DNA of 64,000 nt from Ceratothoa steindachneri (GCA_963969495.1 OZ018320.1:80421248-80485247); one strand, 5' to 3'; counted from the first letter of the stretch, positions 1-11,317 are shown. Notes: a model not told the origin generated them from the sequence alone. Numbers and translations: made by a program.

Positions 1-691
1 TCTTAAATTTCACACACAAACAAAAACAAACACATGTTCCCAGCTTGATCGAAAGAGCACGCTATCCTGCCCACTCGACTCGCTGCATTCTTCGTATAAA
101 GGTCAGTAACCATTCCTTCTACAATTATTCATTTACCTCCAAACAAATCATACTGAGTTAATTCCACTCTCACATTCTTTGCAAACGACCATACGAGAGT
201 AAGTCCTAATTATATTTACTTCTCATTGCAGCCTCAATTCAGTTCATTATAGATACTCTAAAATACTACATAGATACATTATACATACTCTAAATTACTA
301 CACTATATCAAAGATACTCTATATTATATACTCTACATTATTTACTCTATATCAAAGATACTCTATATTATTTACTATATTATTATTTACTCTATTATTC
401 ACTCTATATTGTTTCACTATATTATTCACCATATTTACTTAACCTACTTATCTCATGTACATTCGTTGATTTTATGAATATATTTATATTTGTGTAAGTG
501 TCTTTCTTAAAGCCCAAGTCATTATTCCAAAAATTCATTTCGCTGTCGCCTTTAGGCCTAAAGCTAACGGTAGACATCTTTGATCAAACCAAACAAAATT
601 TATGGTTATGGTTTTCGAAACGCTATCTAGGCTGAATTATTAACGGAATATAAATCACATTAATAACCATAAACTATAATAGTAGCAATGC
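1..691 (+). repeat. Left terminal inverted repeat of the long-TIR element
   Basis: Pairs with 3241-3864 on the other strand. Matching landmarks are the CA-rich outer end, the segment around 60-130 that recurs inverted at 3740-3800, the palindrome-like TTTAGGCCTAAAG near 551, and the inner stretch around 600-690 ending with 'aataaccataaactataat'. Simple TACTC/TATTATT-type low-complexity sequence at 245-430 is poorly conserved in the right arm and accounts for most of the length difference. Confidence 0.75.
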
Positions 692-2030
692 ATATTTTTA
701 TGTTGCAAATTCGATTTATTTTGCTTTTGTATCTAATTCTAGTATACATCATGATGAATATACACGCTGAGACAAAAAAAAAAGATTGTTTGCCTTAGCA
801 GTTGATGGAAGCCAATTTTAACATAGTATATCAATAAATTGCTTAGACAGAACACATTATATAAGTGACAAAAATTTGCAGCTTGTAGAGAAGATATGAA
901 TTCAGCTCACCCAAATTAGATAAGAACAAGTGCCAGTATGAATGCAAAGAATTTTCTGTGTTCCATTGTTTTATATTTAAAGAGATTCCAAGACAAAAAT
1001 ATGGGGATGCAAAATATTAATATCAAAACATAAATACACAAACGTCAAGATAATTAATGGCAAATTAATATATATTAAATACCAGGCGATGGTTTCGCCA
1101 CTAAATGCGCTTCGCTACTAAGATTAAAATTAAATATCTAAAAAAAAAAGCAGCCATGGTTAAATTTTGTGAACTTCAACATTTATAATTCTTTGAGGTT
1201 AAAAAAAAATTCACGAAATTTTGATACTTATATTTATTTCTAAAGTTCACCATTTTGTTTTTTGATATTAATAATAAAAGAATTATTAGAAATAACTGAT
1301 AAAAAAAAACAGAAGTCATAACTAAACTAAGATGAAATTACTATTCAAATACTCAACAAAATGCCCTTCAAATATAGAGTTAGTGATGAGATTAATGAAT
1401 ATATTATATTATATGCTATTAAACTTCCTGGAGAGGTGCCAGGAAGTATTGTTTTTGACACCAAACCGTTCAGGTGGAACTTTCGTGCCCCGAGGAAGAG
1501 GGAGCTGCTCTGCGACAAAGGTATGTAGATATAGACATAAGCATCATTCCAAGAGAAACAGGGGGAGGGGGCACGTGCCCCTCATATTTTTTTCTTTTAT
1601 TACTATTATTTTTAATACTATACAATGTAGTTATCATTTATAGTATGAGTCAAATGTGTTCTTCAAATTTGTAATTGATCATACCACAAAAAAAGTCACA
1701 CAATTATTTTGTACAATGCATAGTGCAATGTATTTTTTTTTTGCCTGCACCCTTAAAAAAGTAGTATAATATTAAAAAAATAAAAAAGGTTAGATATATA
1801 TTGGCATGTATAAGGATAATACATATACAGACAGACATGGTATGTGCATTGAAATGTGCATGGATAGTTCAATTGTCTTTTCACTCCAAATATTCATTGT
1901 AGTGCAGTCTTACAGCATGAGTCGGAGTTTAGCAGACGTATGGCCTGAGGAAAAAAAACTCCTCTTCATCCTTTCAATCATTTGTGATTTTATTAATTTT
2001 ATTCTCTGAATGGATTATCATTTAATATAT
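692..2030. other. AT-rich interior of long-TIR element, no gene recognised
   Basis: AT-rich sequence with several A-runs and short open frames of at most about 100 codons, none with a recognisable domain. A G-rich stretch around 1470-1580 contains a CACGTGCCCC-type motif. I see no transposase, so nothing here explains mobility of the surrounding inverted repeats. Confidence 0.4.
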
Positions 2031-2372
2031 GAATTTAAGCCTCTTAGATTCTTAGGATTTTTTAAATGTACACCCGCAGAATTTTGGCTTACATGACCCC
2101 TTGATATAGATACCCATCGGCAAGATTCCTTGGAACAGAGAGAGTATTGTGGTGCGAATACGGGAGAGGAAAGAAAGCAGTGTTGTAATTGGATATGTGT
2201 GATAAGTGCAAGATTTAACCACCCCCAATACAGGGCTGAGCCCAGCGCGTCTGCCAATTGGTAGATAGATCTCTATTCGTGCGCTGCTGTTTGAGTCAGC
2301 TCTTGTCGAGATCGAACCCGGTACCGCGACGTTGGCAGACCAACGCCGTATCCACTCCGCTAGCAATAGCTT
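2031..2372 (-). mobile_element. tRNA-derived SINE
   Basis: On the minus strand the sequence begins with a tRNA-like head. An A-box-like TAGCGGAGTGG lies at 2352-2363 and a B-box GGTTCGATCTC at 2308-2318, the spacing expected of an internal RNA polymerase III promoter. The head is followed by about 250 bases of unrelated body ending near 2030. A clean cloverleaf with a sensible anticodon stem cannot be drawn, which argues for a SINE and not a tRNA gene. It starts directly where the LINE gag fragment ends, so it may have inserted into that fragment. Confidence 0.6.
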
Positions 2373-2375
2373 CTA

Positions 2376-3160
2376 ATGTGTGACTTGGGTTGCTGTCGTT
2401 TTTTTTTCTGTTGGTGCTATTTTTTCGCATTTGTCGCTTCCTTTTCGCGGGAGAGGAATAGTCCCACCTTTTTCTCGTGTTCTGGATGGCGATTTCTTGT
2501 TTTACTTCTTTTTCTTTGCCTGGTGGACGGCTCTCGTGGGTCCAGACTTCTCAGTCTTTGGGGCTGGATTAGGAGTTTTTGATTTGCTCTTAGTCACCCT
2601 TGTTTGTGTGCAAGGTCCATCATCGCTCTCTGAGCTGGTGTTATCTTCATCTTCCGAGGAGGGCGCTTCCACTGTTACCGCTATTCCTACGGGGGGGGGT
2701 CTTATTGGATTGTTTTTGATCACTGAATGCTTTGGACCACTCAGGGTCGGTCGGTATAACTATTGTTGGAAGGTTATTTGCCTTCAACAGAGTTAAGCAC
2801 CTCATTTTAGCAGTCTGGCTTGACTGCGTTTGCCACATTTGCATCTGCGATGTACATATATGAAAATGCAGGCGTTCATATCGCTGTTGATCCGTGCTTC
2901 TGGAGATATCAATGGTTGCATCCCCTCACTTTTCTTCGCGGCGCTTACGTAGCTTATTTGCCTCGCTTCCCTCTTTTCCTCTTACCTTTTTATTATTTCT
3001 TTATGTTTTGGGAAGCTCAGGGCCATGGTCCTGTGCTCTCCCTTGCAATTGAGGCACTACTACTGTGTGCTTTCGCAGTTGTCGAAACTGTGACCTTCAG
3101 TAGCACATTCGATGCACCATAGTTTGTTTTTCTCGGGGCAGTGTGTGGATATGTGTTTTC
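2376..3160 (-). pseudogene. LINE ORF1 (gag-like) fragment with zinc knuckles
   Basis: Minus-strand translation shows a CCHC knuckle of the form C-x2-C-x4-H-x4-C (CIECATEGHSFDNC) near 3120-3080, then two stop codons, then a second partial knuckle (CLNCKGEH) followed by a proline/lysine-rich tail. Farther along is a stretch with PTDPEWSKAFSDQ and a serine/aspartate-rich acidic segment. This order, tandem zinc knuckles and then a basic and acidic C-terminus, is typical of the nucleic-acid-binding ORF1 of jockey/I-type LINEs. No endonuclease or reverse transcriptase follows, and the frames are broken. It is a fossil passenger inside the long-TIR element; the exact LINE clade cannot be decided from this piece. 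Confidence 0.55.
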
Positions 3161-3240
3161 ATAGTTTTTTTGTAAGCTATGAAACCTTTCTTGCTCTATA
3201 GTCTCGCGGGATCCTCATACTGAAGACCAGGAGTCATTCC

Positions 3241-3864
3241 GCTCTAACTATAGTATATGGTTATCTATGTGTTTTATTCTATGTTAATAAATCAGCCTAA
3301 ATTGCGTTTCGAAAACCATAACCATAAATTTGTTTGATCGAAGTTGTCTGCCGTAGTTAAGGCCTAAGGCGACAGCGAAAATAATTTTGGAATAATGACT
3401 TGGGCTTTAAGAAAGACAATTACACAAATATAAATATATTCATAAAGTCAACGAATGTACAATGAGATAAGTAGGTTAAGTATACAATGTAAGATATTTT
3501 AACATATGATTTACAGTAACAAGATGCGAAGAGAATTGAAGTATGTGAAAATAATATGGTGAAACAATAAGGTGAATAATATATAATATAGTGTAGTAAT
3601 ATAGAGTATCTATGATGGACTGGATTGGGGCTGCAATGAGAAGTAAATATAATTAGGATCTATTCTCGTATGGTCGTTTGCAGAGAAATGTGGGAGAAAA
3701 TAGAATTAACTAAGTATGATTTGTTTGGAGATAAATGAATAATTGTAGAAGGAATGATTACCGACCTTTATACAAAGAAAGTTGCGAGATGAGTGGGCAG
3801 GATAGCGTGCTATTTTGATCGAGCTGGGAACGTGTGTGTGTTTGTTTGTGTGTGAAATTTAAGA
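3241..3864 (-). repeat. Right terminal inverted repeat of the long-TIR element
   Basis: Reverse complement of the first 690 bases. The outermost match visible is AAATTTAAGA at 3855-3864 against bases 1-10. Similarity to the solo arm at 16.0 kb suggests the arm continues to about 3900. Confidence 0.75.
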
Positions 3865-3966
3865 GATGTTGTTTGGAACAGTATACGTTAATTGAATTGA
3901 CAAGTAAAATAAATGAATTAATTAATTATTTAGTTTAACATAAAAGTTGAAGTAAATTAATTGAAA

Positions 3967-4038
3967 GATTAAATTGACAAAGTTAAAGTAAAATAATTGA
4001 ATGATTAAATTAACAAAGTTAAAGTAAAATAAATGAAT
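3967..4038. repeat. 36-bp tandem repeat (two units)
   Basis: Two near-identical 36-base units start at 3967 and 4003, each beginning GATTAAATTGACAAAG or GATTAAATTAACAAAG. Looser relatives extend back to about 3895. The array runs directly into the (AT)n tract at 4062. Confidence 0.7.
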
Positions 4039-4060
4039 GAATTTTATACATAATAAATGA

Positions 4061-4061
<1 letters not shown>

Positions 4062-4138
<77 letters not shown>

Positions 4139-4139
4139 T
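4062..4139. repeat. (AT)n microsatellite
   Basis: About 78 bases of almost pure AT dinucleotide with one G interruption near 4129. It forms the left border of an unrecognised 1.26-kb block. Confidence 0.95.
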
Positions 4140-5397
4140 AAGTTTCCCAGGAGGTTTTTATTATAGGATTGCCCAGAGGCATTGCTATATAACCTTTCGT
4201 GCCATCTCTGTAAAGGTGAATGTTACTTTGAATACATGGGTCCAGTCTCGGAATTTGATAACCTCTGACCTTTTCCCATGTGTGCTGCTTCACATTTTCA
4301 GTTTTTAGGTCTTCGGCCGAGTGTTCTCCAGCCGAACTCTCCACTTTACGGTTGGCTGCCACTTGCCTGGGGAGATGGCGGAAGGGGATGGGGTGCATCA
4401 AGGCCGATTGTCTTCAATAGACAAGCTCCCTCATCGGATAGAAGCAGCTGATGGTAATGAAACTATAGGAGAAGACGGTTGCCCGAATGCGGTGGGAAAG
4501 GGTCATCGGTGTTATTGCGCGTCTTTAGGTTACCGGTCTACGGGTGAGAAGTTGCTCGAATCCAAATGTTTTGCGTAGATTCTGCTTCTAGGCTGAGTTT
4601 CAGAAGGTGCCTTGGTTAACTAGGGGTTAAAGGAAAGCGACGATAAGTAGGCGTTTATTCTTGAATAGGCTCTAACTTATTAGGCCTAAGTGAAGTAAAT
4701 CAGTCCTATGTGGTCGTATGTAGCTTTACTGTTGTTGGGGGTAGCTGAGGCTAAAATCGACAGGACTTAAGGACAAGGAACGGACTAGTGATGCTGAGAG
4801 GACTCGGCAGATGCCTTTACTTGAGTCTATCTGACCGAATGAATTCTCTTCTCTCCTTATAATTTCTTCGTTCGTTTATTTATAACTCCCTTGCTTAAGT
4901 GGACTTGACCTCTTTCTTTTTCTTCTAAAGGGGTGTGGCGGAGCTAATCGGAAAAGCATTTGTCGTCCTTTCGTTGACCATTGGGCGGAGTTACCAGCGG
5001 TGTTTGCGCTCCTAGCCTAGCTGTACACATTTTCAGACTGGACTGGCAAATCTTATCAACCGGTAAAGGCATATATCACTCTATTTGCTCGGCTTCCTTT
5101 GCTTTGGTATCTTTCTGTCCTGCAGCTGCTCCTTTGTGTATCTGTATGTGTGTGTGGTCGCGTGGTAAACCAGTTATTCGCTTACCTTTTTTATGCTTTT
5201 CCTAATATATGTACAGTTGTGATATAAGTATTTCTCTATTATATATTGCTTTACTACTTATTACATGCCGTATTACCTCATTAATTAATGTATGTGCTCA
5301 ATTACATGATTTCATAGATCTGTGGAGAATATAGCCCTAGCACTAGAATTGCACCAGCAAAGTGCCTCGCAGGAGGGACTTATAACAAATGCTCACG

Positions 5398-5399
<2 letters not shown>
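4140..5399. other. Unrecognised sequence between two (TA)n tracts
   Basis: A minus-strand open frame of 87 codons (4138-4401) and a plus-strand frame of 85 codons (4321-4578) overlap here. Neither shows a motif I can name, and their composition does not favour either. Motifs resembling GGGCGGAGC recur at about 4930 and 4982 and, in related form, in the neighbouring LTR at about 5690. The block may be part of an LTR or a decayed element, but no terminal repeats were found at its ends. I see no real gene. Confidence 0.35.

Positions 5400-5465
<66 letters not shown>
5400..5465. repeat. (TA)n microsatellite
   Basis: 66 bases of pure TA directly abutting the outer end of the Gypsy-4 LTR, as if the element had inserted into or beside a TA tract. 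Confidence 0.95.
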
Positions 5466-5468
<3 letters not shown>

Positions 5469-6425
5469 AAACCGGTCAAGGAATTAAGCGAGAAGGCGAA
5501 AATTTAGATAGCAGTAAAATTTGGCGACAGTGTGATAAAAACGAACATTCCGCATCCGGGAATGGAATTATGCCGAGGCAGCTGTCTGTGTCTCAGAAAT
5601 TACAAAATTATATCGAAAAAGTGAAAAATTGTAGGCGCCATAAATTGATTAGCTTCCGAGACAATGTGATGAGAAAATCCCGCCCCTTGGGCGGAACTAA
5701 AAACGTTATGATCCCAGAGGCGAAAAGAGGCCACACCTCCTGTACTATTTATAGAAGAAAAATGGAGTACTCGGGTTGACAGTTAAGTCAGGCAGACGGA
5801 GATACACCGTAAGATCGATAGTAAAGAACTAATTACGGTTTGTTTAGCGTCGCGAAGCCCCCATTGTCCTCGCCTAAGTCTTGTTCCTGTAACACTCGTT
5901 TTCCTGACCGGTAGTGAAATATTCCCTGTCCTTATCGTGTAAACGTGAGCCTCCATTTTGTTTTGTTTGTTGGAATTAAACATTAATTTTTGTTTACGTG
6001 ATTCCTCTCGGTCTTTCTCGATCATAAAGCCTGCGGAAGCCTAGCCAAGTCGGAATATTATTTGAGTGTCAGTTACGAGATTAAAGCAACCTCATTCGCG
6101 GGACTTGAGGGACCTCTCCAAAATATCGGTGACTTTAATTTCCTTCCCTCAATAATCCGGGTGACGGTCAATAATAATATACCTTGGCCAGTCTCACATT
6201 TCCCTATACACAGGATACCTACAACAAACATAACCCCCATAGATCCACAGAGCGCCCATATGTAGAGGTTCCTCACTGGGCCTACCTATCCTGCAACTCG
6301 AGTGTGCCACAGGCCTACTTTCCTTGCACTATAGGTGCGACAACTGACTTCTCACCGAGTTATGGACTAATATAGATAAATACTTACTAAGTATCGATTT
6401 AGGGTAGATACTCTGTTGTATTAAC

Positions 6426-6473
6426 AATGCATGCTCAAGTAGGCACTCGCCAGATGACCTCTTTAAAAAAAAA
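6426..6473 (+). mobile_element. Very short 3' end of an I-like LINE
   Basis: The segment matches the extreme 3' end of the I-like LINE at 57,405-57,455 and of its truncated copy ending at 32,075: a CCCAAGT-like start, then AGGCA, CCAGATG and a poly-A run. It is an extremely 5'-truncated insertion of about 48 bp inside the Gypsy-4 LTR. Confidence 0.65.
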
Positions 6474-6514
6474 TGTATTAACATTGCAACATTCTTGCAT
6501 GGCTTATATATTCA

Positions 6515-6516
<2 letters not shown>

Positions 6517-6609
<93 letters not shown>
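6517..6609. repeat. (TA)n microsatellite
   Basis: About 93 bases of TA repeat inside the Gypsy-4 LTR, followed by two diverged units of an approximately 80-bp repeat (6,609-6,720) that share TTTAC-CAATAAT and GGGCCTT-like blocks. Confidence 0.9.
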
Positions 6610-6612
<3 letters not shown>

Positions 6613-6829
6613 CTCAATAATACAGGCCTTTATATTAGCATCTATGACTATACTATACTCCGCAAATATAATACATGTTATACATATATTTACCTAATAA
6701 TCGGGCCTTCTAACTAGCCCCTATGATTACACAAATGTTGCACTTATGATACATGAAATATATACACTTTGGTTCGCAGGAAAGTTACAAAATATCGAGG
6801 CCTTCGGACATTTTACCTCTTCCTCTTTT

Positions 6830-7344
6830 ATTATGATAAACCGTGGCAATAGAATGACCTTAACCGGATTAAAAAATAGAGGAATGATGGGTCTCTTGCA
6901 AACAACTCGTCTCCCAGAGCGCGTGAAGACGTCCGGCTTGTCGTTTTTCTCTTCGGTGCCTATAGAGGTTTATCGTCGACGTCATTGTTCTCTGTTTTCT
7001 GCCATCCATGAAGTGAAGTGCAACAGGTCATCCTCCTGGCTCTTGCCTGAGTCTTCGGACGCTGCTGATTACTCAGCACATTACCAGTATACGAAGAAGG
7101 AAGCCTCACCGGTTTTAGCCTGCCCATTGAGACTGTCCTTGCCACCAGGGAACTCCAATTTGTAGACCTTAATGTCGCGCTCGAGCATCGGGAAAGGGAC
7201 AACATATCGCGGTTTGCGAACGCGATCTATTCAGACCCACATGTGAGTTGACTCACGAAGATCTTTGGGTACAAAAGGCTTGGACACCGAGTGCAGGTGT
7301 CCTCGGGATGCATGTGTGAAGCCGACTTGTGCCATGGTTGTGTC
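6830..7344 (-). pseudogene. Gypsy-4 integrase C-terminal tail
   Basis: The minus-strand frame reads GHLHSVSKPFVPKDLRESTH followed by MWV, one stop codon, IDRVRKPRY and VVPFPMLERDIKV. This is the GPY/F-type C-terminal region of Ty3/Gypsy integrase. The closest relative in the window is the same region of Gypsy-2 (8,562-8,815), which shares the VFVPKDL...THVWVR...RKP framework. A frame change follows near the 'SMGRLKP' motif, then a tail rich in threonine, glutamine and arginine. The upstream integrase core is absent because the hAT terminal repeat begins at 7,345, so the hAT appears to have inserted into this gene. Confidence 0.7.
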
Positions 7345-7674
7345 CAGAGGTGGGCACTAAATACATTTAGAGTATCTAAATATTAAATACATGAGAAAAA
7401 TGTATTTAGATACTAAATACATTTTAAAATATTTATTATTTAAATACTAAATACTTTGAATGTATTCAGATACATTTAAATACATTTCAAATACATGATA
7501 TATAATGACAATCGATAAGACCATTAGTATCACAACCAAAAATATCCATTAAAATGAAATTGTATATTATAATTAATTAGAACTTGATGACAATTGGACT
7601 TGGGTGCTACATAAAAAATAGAATGTTCCATAGAAGGAAATTTCAGTTGGCTATTTATATCAGCATTACATTTA
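7345..7674 (-). pseudogene. hAT transposase extreme C-terminus and 3' terminus
   Basis: The minus-strand frame starting at 7,674 (KCNADINSQLKFPS...) continues directly from the hAT dimerisation block that ends at 14,029 once Gypsy-2 is removed. It terminates after about 45 codons. The remaining 190 bases are rich in AAATAC and GTATTT repeats in both orientations and end in the terminal inverted repeat CAGAGGTGGGC at 7,345. Such subterminal repeats are typical transposase-binding regions of hAT elements. Confidence 0.7.
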
Positions 7675-8091
7675 TGGGGGGGGGAGGGAGGAGGATGAAA
7701 AGATCTCTTCATTGGTCACCAGATATATTTATATTCCACCTCGTTTTGTGATCCTCTTTTCCTTTTTCGTTTTCCTTAACAAAAATAAAAATATAATATT
7801 GTGGTTGTAATTTGATGCTCACCGAGTGTTTTTACGATCGAGCTAACCCATTTTAAGGTTCCCTTTTGTAACCACAGAATAATTAGTCTCATTCCCAGTT
7901 TATCTTTTCACCGTGACTTTGGTCTTTTCGGGAAATCAAAACGGGAATGGTTCTAAAATATCCTGTTACATGTTATAATGTTTCATTTGAGTTTCTTTTT
8001 GTTTCGTTTCACACATAAATTTATTTACATTGACTGAATGTACACGTTACTACTTCATGAGTTTGTGTGTGCACATATTGTGTGCACCACA
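7675..8091 (-). repeat. Gypsy-2 3' LTR
   Basis: 417 bp, matching 12,955-14,028 except for a block of about 660 bp present only in the other copy. On the plus strand it runs TGGGGGG...GCACCACA, so the TG...CA rule is met. Confidence 0.85.
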
Positions 8092-8561
8092 TCACTTTCC
8101 CCTGAGAGAGATACTTAGTATATTTAATATAGAATATATACATACCATATACTAATGAAGATATTTACACATATTTACAAGCATAGTTCGGGGTTCGCTA
8201 GTTCAACTAAGATAATATATTTGTACAAGCGGATGTGCACTTTATATTCGTGTAAATATTTATATATTTACATCATGATAACAAGGACATACAGAATAAA
8301 ATGCATTTGGTTATTAGCTCACAATGAGTATCGGTACACAACATGCTCTAAAAATAATGATATCACGAATTTCTTGCAAACTTTATTCGTCTACCAGAAC
8401 GCGAACATACATTTTTAGTATTATCATTATTTGTTTAATTGTTCACATTAGATTCGCTATTCTCTATTGAAATATCTTCATTAACTTCACTATCACTTAT
8501 ATCTTTGCGGATATTTACAGAGATATGGTCATTGCCGGACTAGTTATACCTTTTTAAAGAA

Positions 8562-9640
8562 TTAAGACTTGTTTGTGGCGTTATAACAGGGTTTTAGTCT
8601 GTTTATTGACACAGTTTCAGCACGTCCATGAGGGAGTTCTATTTCTACTACTTTGTCGTTTCGAGCGATAACCTTGAATGGACCAGCATATGGCGCTTCT
8701 AACGGCTTTCTTATACGATCGACACGTACCCAAACATGCGTAGCGTCGCACAAGTCTTTAGGAACGAACACTTTTGTTTTCGCATGTAAGTGTCCTTGAG
8801 ACATTTGAGCGAAATCTGTGTGTCATTGTTTTCGCTAATTCAGTCACAAATTTTGAATTACTTTTAGATAATGAGGAAGTGACAAGTGGTCTAGGATTAA
8901 GAAGAGTGGTAACTGTGACAGCGGTAAATGGAGAAAACCTGGATTCGTTGGCAATGATCTGATTCCCAATAGAACAATTGGAAGGGCCATTATCCAGCCT
9001 TGTTTACGTGCCATAATGGAAGTCTTCAAAGTACGATGTGCTCTTTCTACTAATCCGTTCGTGGGCGGTCTATATGCCGTTGTTCTCAGACGATGAAAAC
9101 CAACGAGGGTCGAGAGTTCCCTAATAAGTTCGGACTCGTACTGCGTTCCTCGATCGTAATCACGTACAGAGGGACACCAAAGCAGGAAATCAAGCCGTCT
9201 AAGAAGGAGAAAGCTACCGTCGCCGCGCTTATATCTGGAATCGGTATTGCTTATATCCCTCTAGTCGCTCTGTCAATGCATAAGAGTAAATAACGATTAT
9301 TAGACTGGTAAGATTGGCCAGGAGGTGAACACTGAGGAAAGGGTCCAATGATATCTATGTGTATGGTTTAAAATCTCAACGTTGTAACATTGATAGGGAC
9401 AACTGGGGATTTCGTGTGTCGATTTATTTTTGCATATTGACGTGACATGCATCCTCGTGTCCATAAGCGTATATCCCTGTCTATATTTGGCACGAAATAT
9501 CTAGTTTTAATTAATTTAAGAGGCCCTTTGATGCAGGGATGTGATAGATCATGCAGTTGGCTAAAAATTGTTTTCTGCAAACCGAAGGAACGAGCGGTCT
9601 GGGATATTGAGAGGAAACATCACACCAAAGGGTAATATTC
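8562..9640 (-). pseudogene. Gypsy-2 integrase
   Basis: From the upstream (high-coordinate) end: a zinc-binding region (HDLSHP...CMSRQ, 9,368-9,580) in which the second cysteine of the expected C-x2-C is arginine; the core with GVPLYVIT, then a one-base frame change before DRGTQYESEL; NGLVERAHRTLK with the catalytic glutamate; VLLGIRSLPTNPG; and the C-terminal VFVPKDLCDATHVWVR and ETVSINRLKPC. This is a Ty3/Gypsy integrase, which would join element cDNA to the host genome. Frameshifts and the lost zinc ligand make it non-functional. Confidence 0.8.
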
Positions 9641-10127
9641 TCGGGAAATGGAAATGGCTTAAGTTTGCATTCAAATTTCTCAAATTCCCCGCCATCATTC
9701 GCTTGTTCTACTGCCAATGTTTGAAGGTCAAAGGGGGTCTACCAGGACTGCGTTGACGTTTCTCGACAGACAGTCAGCAATTACGTTATTTTCTACTTGG
9801 ATGCAGGCTATGTCGTTGATGTACCTCAAGATCACTGCCCAATTCCTTTGTTGTGTCTCATTTTTCGCACGTAACGGTGATGAGAAAGTGGCAATAAGTG
9901 GTTTATGATCCGTGCCAGAGTTACCTGTCGACCTTTGATCATGTGTCGGAAGTGTATGATTGCTAAGTATTCTGCCAAAAGTTCGCGATCATATGTTGAA
10001 TAAACTTGCTGTCCTGCTCAATTTTCTCAAATAAAAGGCTATAGGTTGAGGAAAACCATTCACCATTTGATGAAGAGAAGCACCCACCGCATATTGGGAA
10101 CTATCAGTCACCAACTGATACGGAGAA
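9641..10127 (-). pseudogene. Gypsy-2 RNase H
   Basis: The minus-strand reading, across several frame breaks, gives YQLVTDSSQYAVGASLHQM, IAFYLRKLS, a decayed middle, GTDHKPLIATFSS and NNVIADCLSR. These are the usual RNase H blocks of Ty3/Gypsy pol between RT and integrase. Multiple stops. Confidence 0.7.
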
Positions 10128-11317
10128 TCATTCAGGAGGGGGATGTTTTAGCGTGAATGATTCCTCCAGGGCTGCCTTCGTATTATGGAATGCTTCTCGT
10201 GTGGCATCATTCCATATGAGTTCTCGAGCTTTTGGTTGCAAGCGTGCCAATTCCGTAAGCGGAGCGGCAATTGCAGCGAAATTAGGCATATTTCTTCGAT
10301 AGTAACCTAACATGCCTAGGTAACAGCATAATTCTTTGTAGTCGGTCGGTAACGGTATATTAGAGATTTCTAAAATTTTCTTTAGTGGTGGTTTTATTAC
10401 CGAGTCTGAGATATGATGTCCTAAGAATTCAATTTGCCTTCTCATGAACTTACATTGTTCTATTGAAATACGAAGTCCGTTTTCAGCAAAAATTTTAAGT
10501 ACCTTTTCTAAATCCTCGACTTGTTTTTTCTCGTTTTCGGAAATTATAAGAATGTCGTCGATATAGACGAATACACATTTCAAATCATGGAATATACTGT
10601 CCTTATGGCGTTGAAAAGTGTAACTGGTATTCTTCAAGCCAAATGGAATTCTTAAAAAATCCCAAAGTCCAAATGTAGTTATGACAGCGGTTTTTTCTAT
10701 ATCTGCTTTATTCATTGGGATTTGATGGTACACTCTAATTAGGTCGAGACGAAAAAAAATGGTTTTACTGTGAAGATGATTAGCCATAAATTGAATTCTA
10801 GGGAGAGGATAACGATCGGGCTTGGTGATCGGGTTAAGCGAGCGAAAATCACCCACCACTATGTATTCTTTTGAATTTTTTTTGGCACCATGTGAATCGG
10901 TGATGCCCATGGTGATCTTGAGGGCCTCACTACGTATTTTTTCAATAGAGAAGCAAAAGTCGCTTTGGCAAATTGCAGCTTTTCCATAGAAAGTGGTCTT
11001 GAGCGAGCAAAAGTTGGTGGTGAACTTACTGTCTCAATGGTATGAAACATGGAATTTGGTGGAGGATTAACGACGTCTACTTGTTGCGGGTTGCATATTG
11101 AGTTAAATTTCTGAAAAACTGTCTTGCATTTTTCGGGAATGTGTGAAAGGTCATTGATAATTATAGAGACTAACGGGGCTTCTGATTGTTTAATTGTAGA
11201 AGATAACTCGGTGTATTTGTCTACTAGAATGCCTTGACCACAGTCTACCAAAAGATCGTAATGAGCGAAAAAATCTGCTCGTTGAATGGGTGATGTTATG
11301 TCCGCGACTACGAACAT
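10128..11317 (-). pseudogene. Gypsy-2 reverse transcriptase
   Basis: Two overlapping minus-strand frames. The upstream one (10,859-11,317) has the protease-RT linker and SPWASPIHMVPKK; the downstream one (10,128-10,910, 260 residues) has VVGDFRSLNPITKPDRYPLP, FFRLDLIRVYHQIPM, FGLKNTSYTFQR and the catalytic YIDDILI, then FLGHHIS and YLGMLGYYRRNMP of the connection. The RT polymerises cDNA from element RNA. A one-base frame break near 10,880 separates the halves, although the YIDD active site itself is preserved. Confidence 0.85.

Larger units (their letters stand above)
1..3864. mobile_element. Long-TIR (foldback-like) element, cut by left window edge
   Basis: The first 690 bases and the stretch 3241-3864 are reverse complements of each other with moderate divergence, so the unit is a transposon-like element with very long terminal inverted repeats. 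No transposase is visible inside. The 2.5-kb interior holds a minus-strand LINE gag fragment and a tRNA-derived SINE, which look like passengers. Comparison with a related solo arm at about 15,960-16,640 suggests the arm continues past base 1 on the left and a few tens of bases past 3864 on the right, so the true ends and any target-site duplication are not visible. It could be a foldback-type or other non-autonomous DNA element; two independent inverted copies of one repeat is the alternative. Confidence 0.7.
5466..6810 (-). repeat. 3' LTR of Gypsy-4
   Basis: Read on the minus strand the unit starts TGTCCGAAGG at 6810, immediately after a polypurine tract (AAAAGAGGAAGAGG, within 6811-6829), and ends GGTTTACA at 5466, so it has the TG...CA ends of an LTR. 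It follows the integrase tail of Gypsy-4 in the same orientation. It includes a (TA)n tract and a 48-bp LINE 3' fragment, which inflate its length to 1,345 bp. No second LTR copy was found in the window, so this assignment rests on the polypurine tract, the ends and the context. Confidence 0.55.

Noticed and set aside
2300..2372. Possible tRNA gene on the minus strand
   Set aside because: Internal promoter boxes are present, but the anticodon arm cannot be folded properly and a 250-bp unrelated body follows, so it is a SINE.
2502..2723. Lysine/serine-rich short ORF as a small gene
   Set aside because: It is the low-complexity tail of a decayed LINE ORF1, in line with knuckles upstream.
4138..4401. 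87-codon minus-strand frame as a gene
   Set aside because: No recognisable motif, competing frame on the other strand, and flanked by repeats; left as unrecognised.
5700..6060. Plus-strand TATA-like and polyA-like signals suggesting a plus-strand LTR promoter
   Set aside because: The neighbouring polypurine tract and integrase place the LTR on the minus strand; the TATTTATA match alone is too weak to call a promoter.
6062..6265. GDFNFLPS-like peptide suggesting a LINE endonuclease
   Set aside because: Only eight residues match, with no other endonuclease or RT motif around, and the sequence lies inside a probable LTR.
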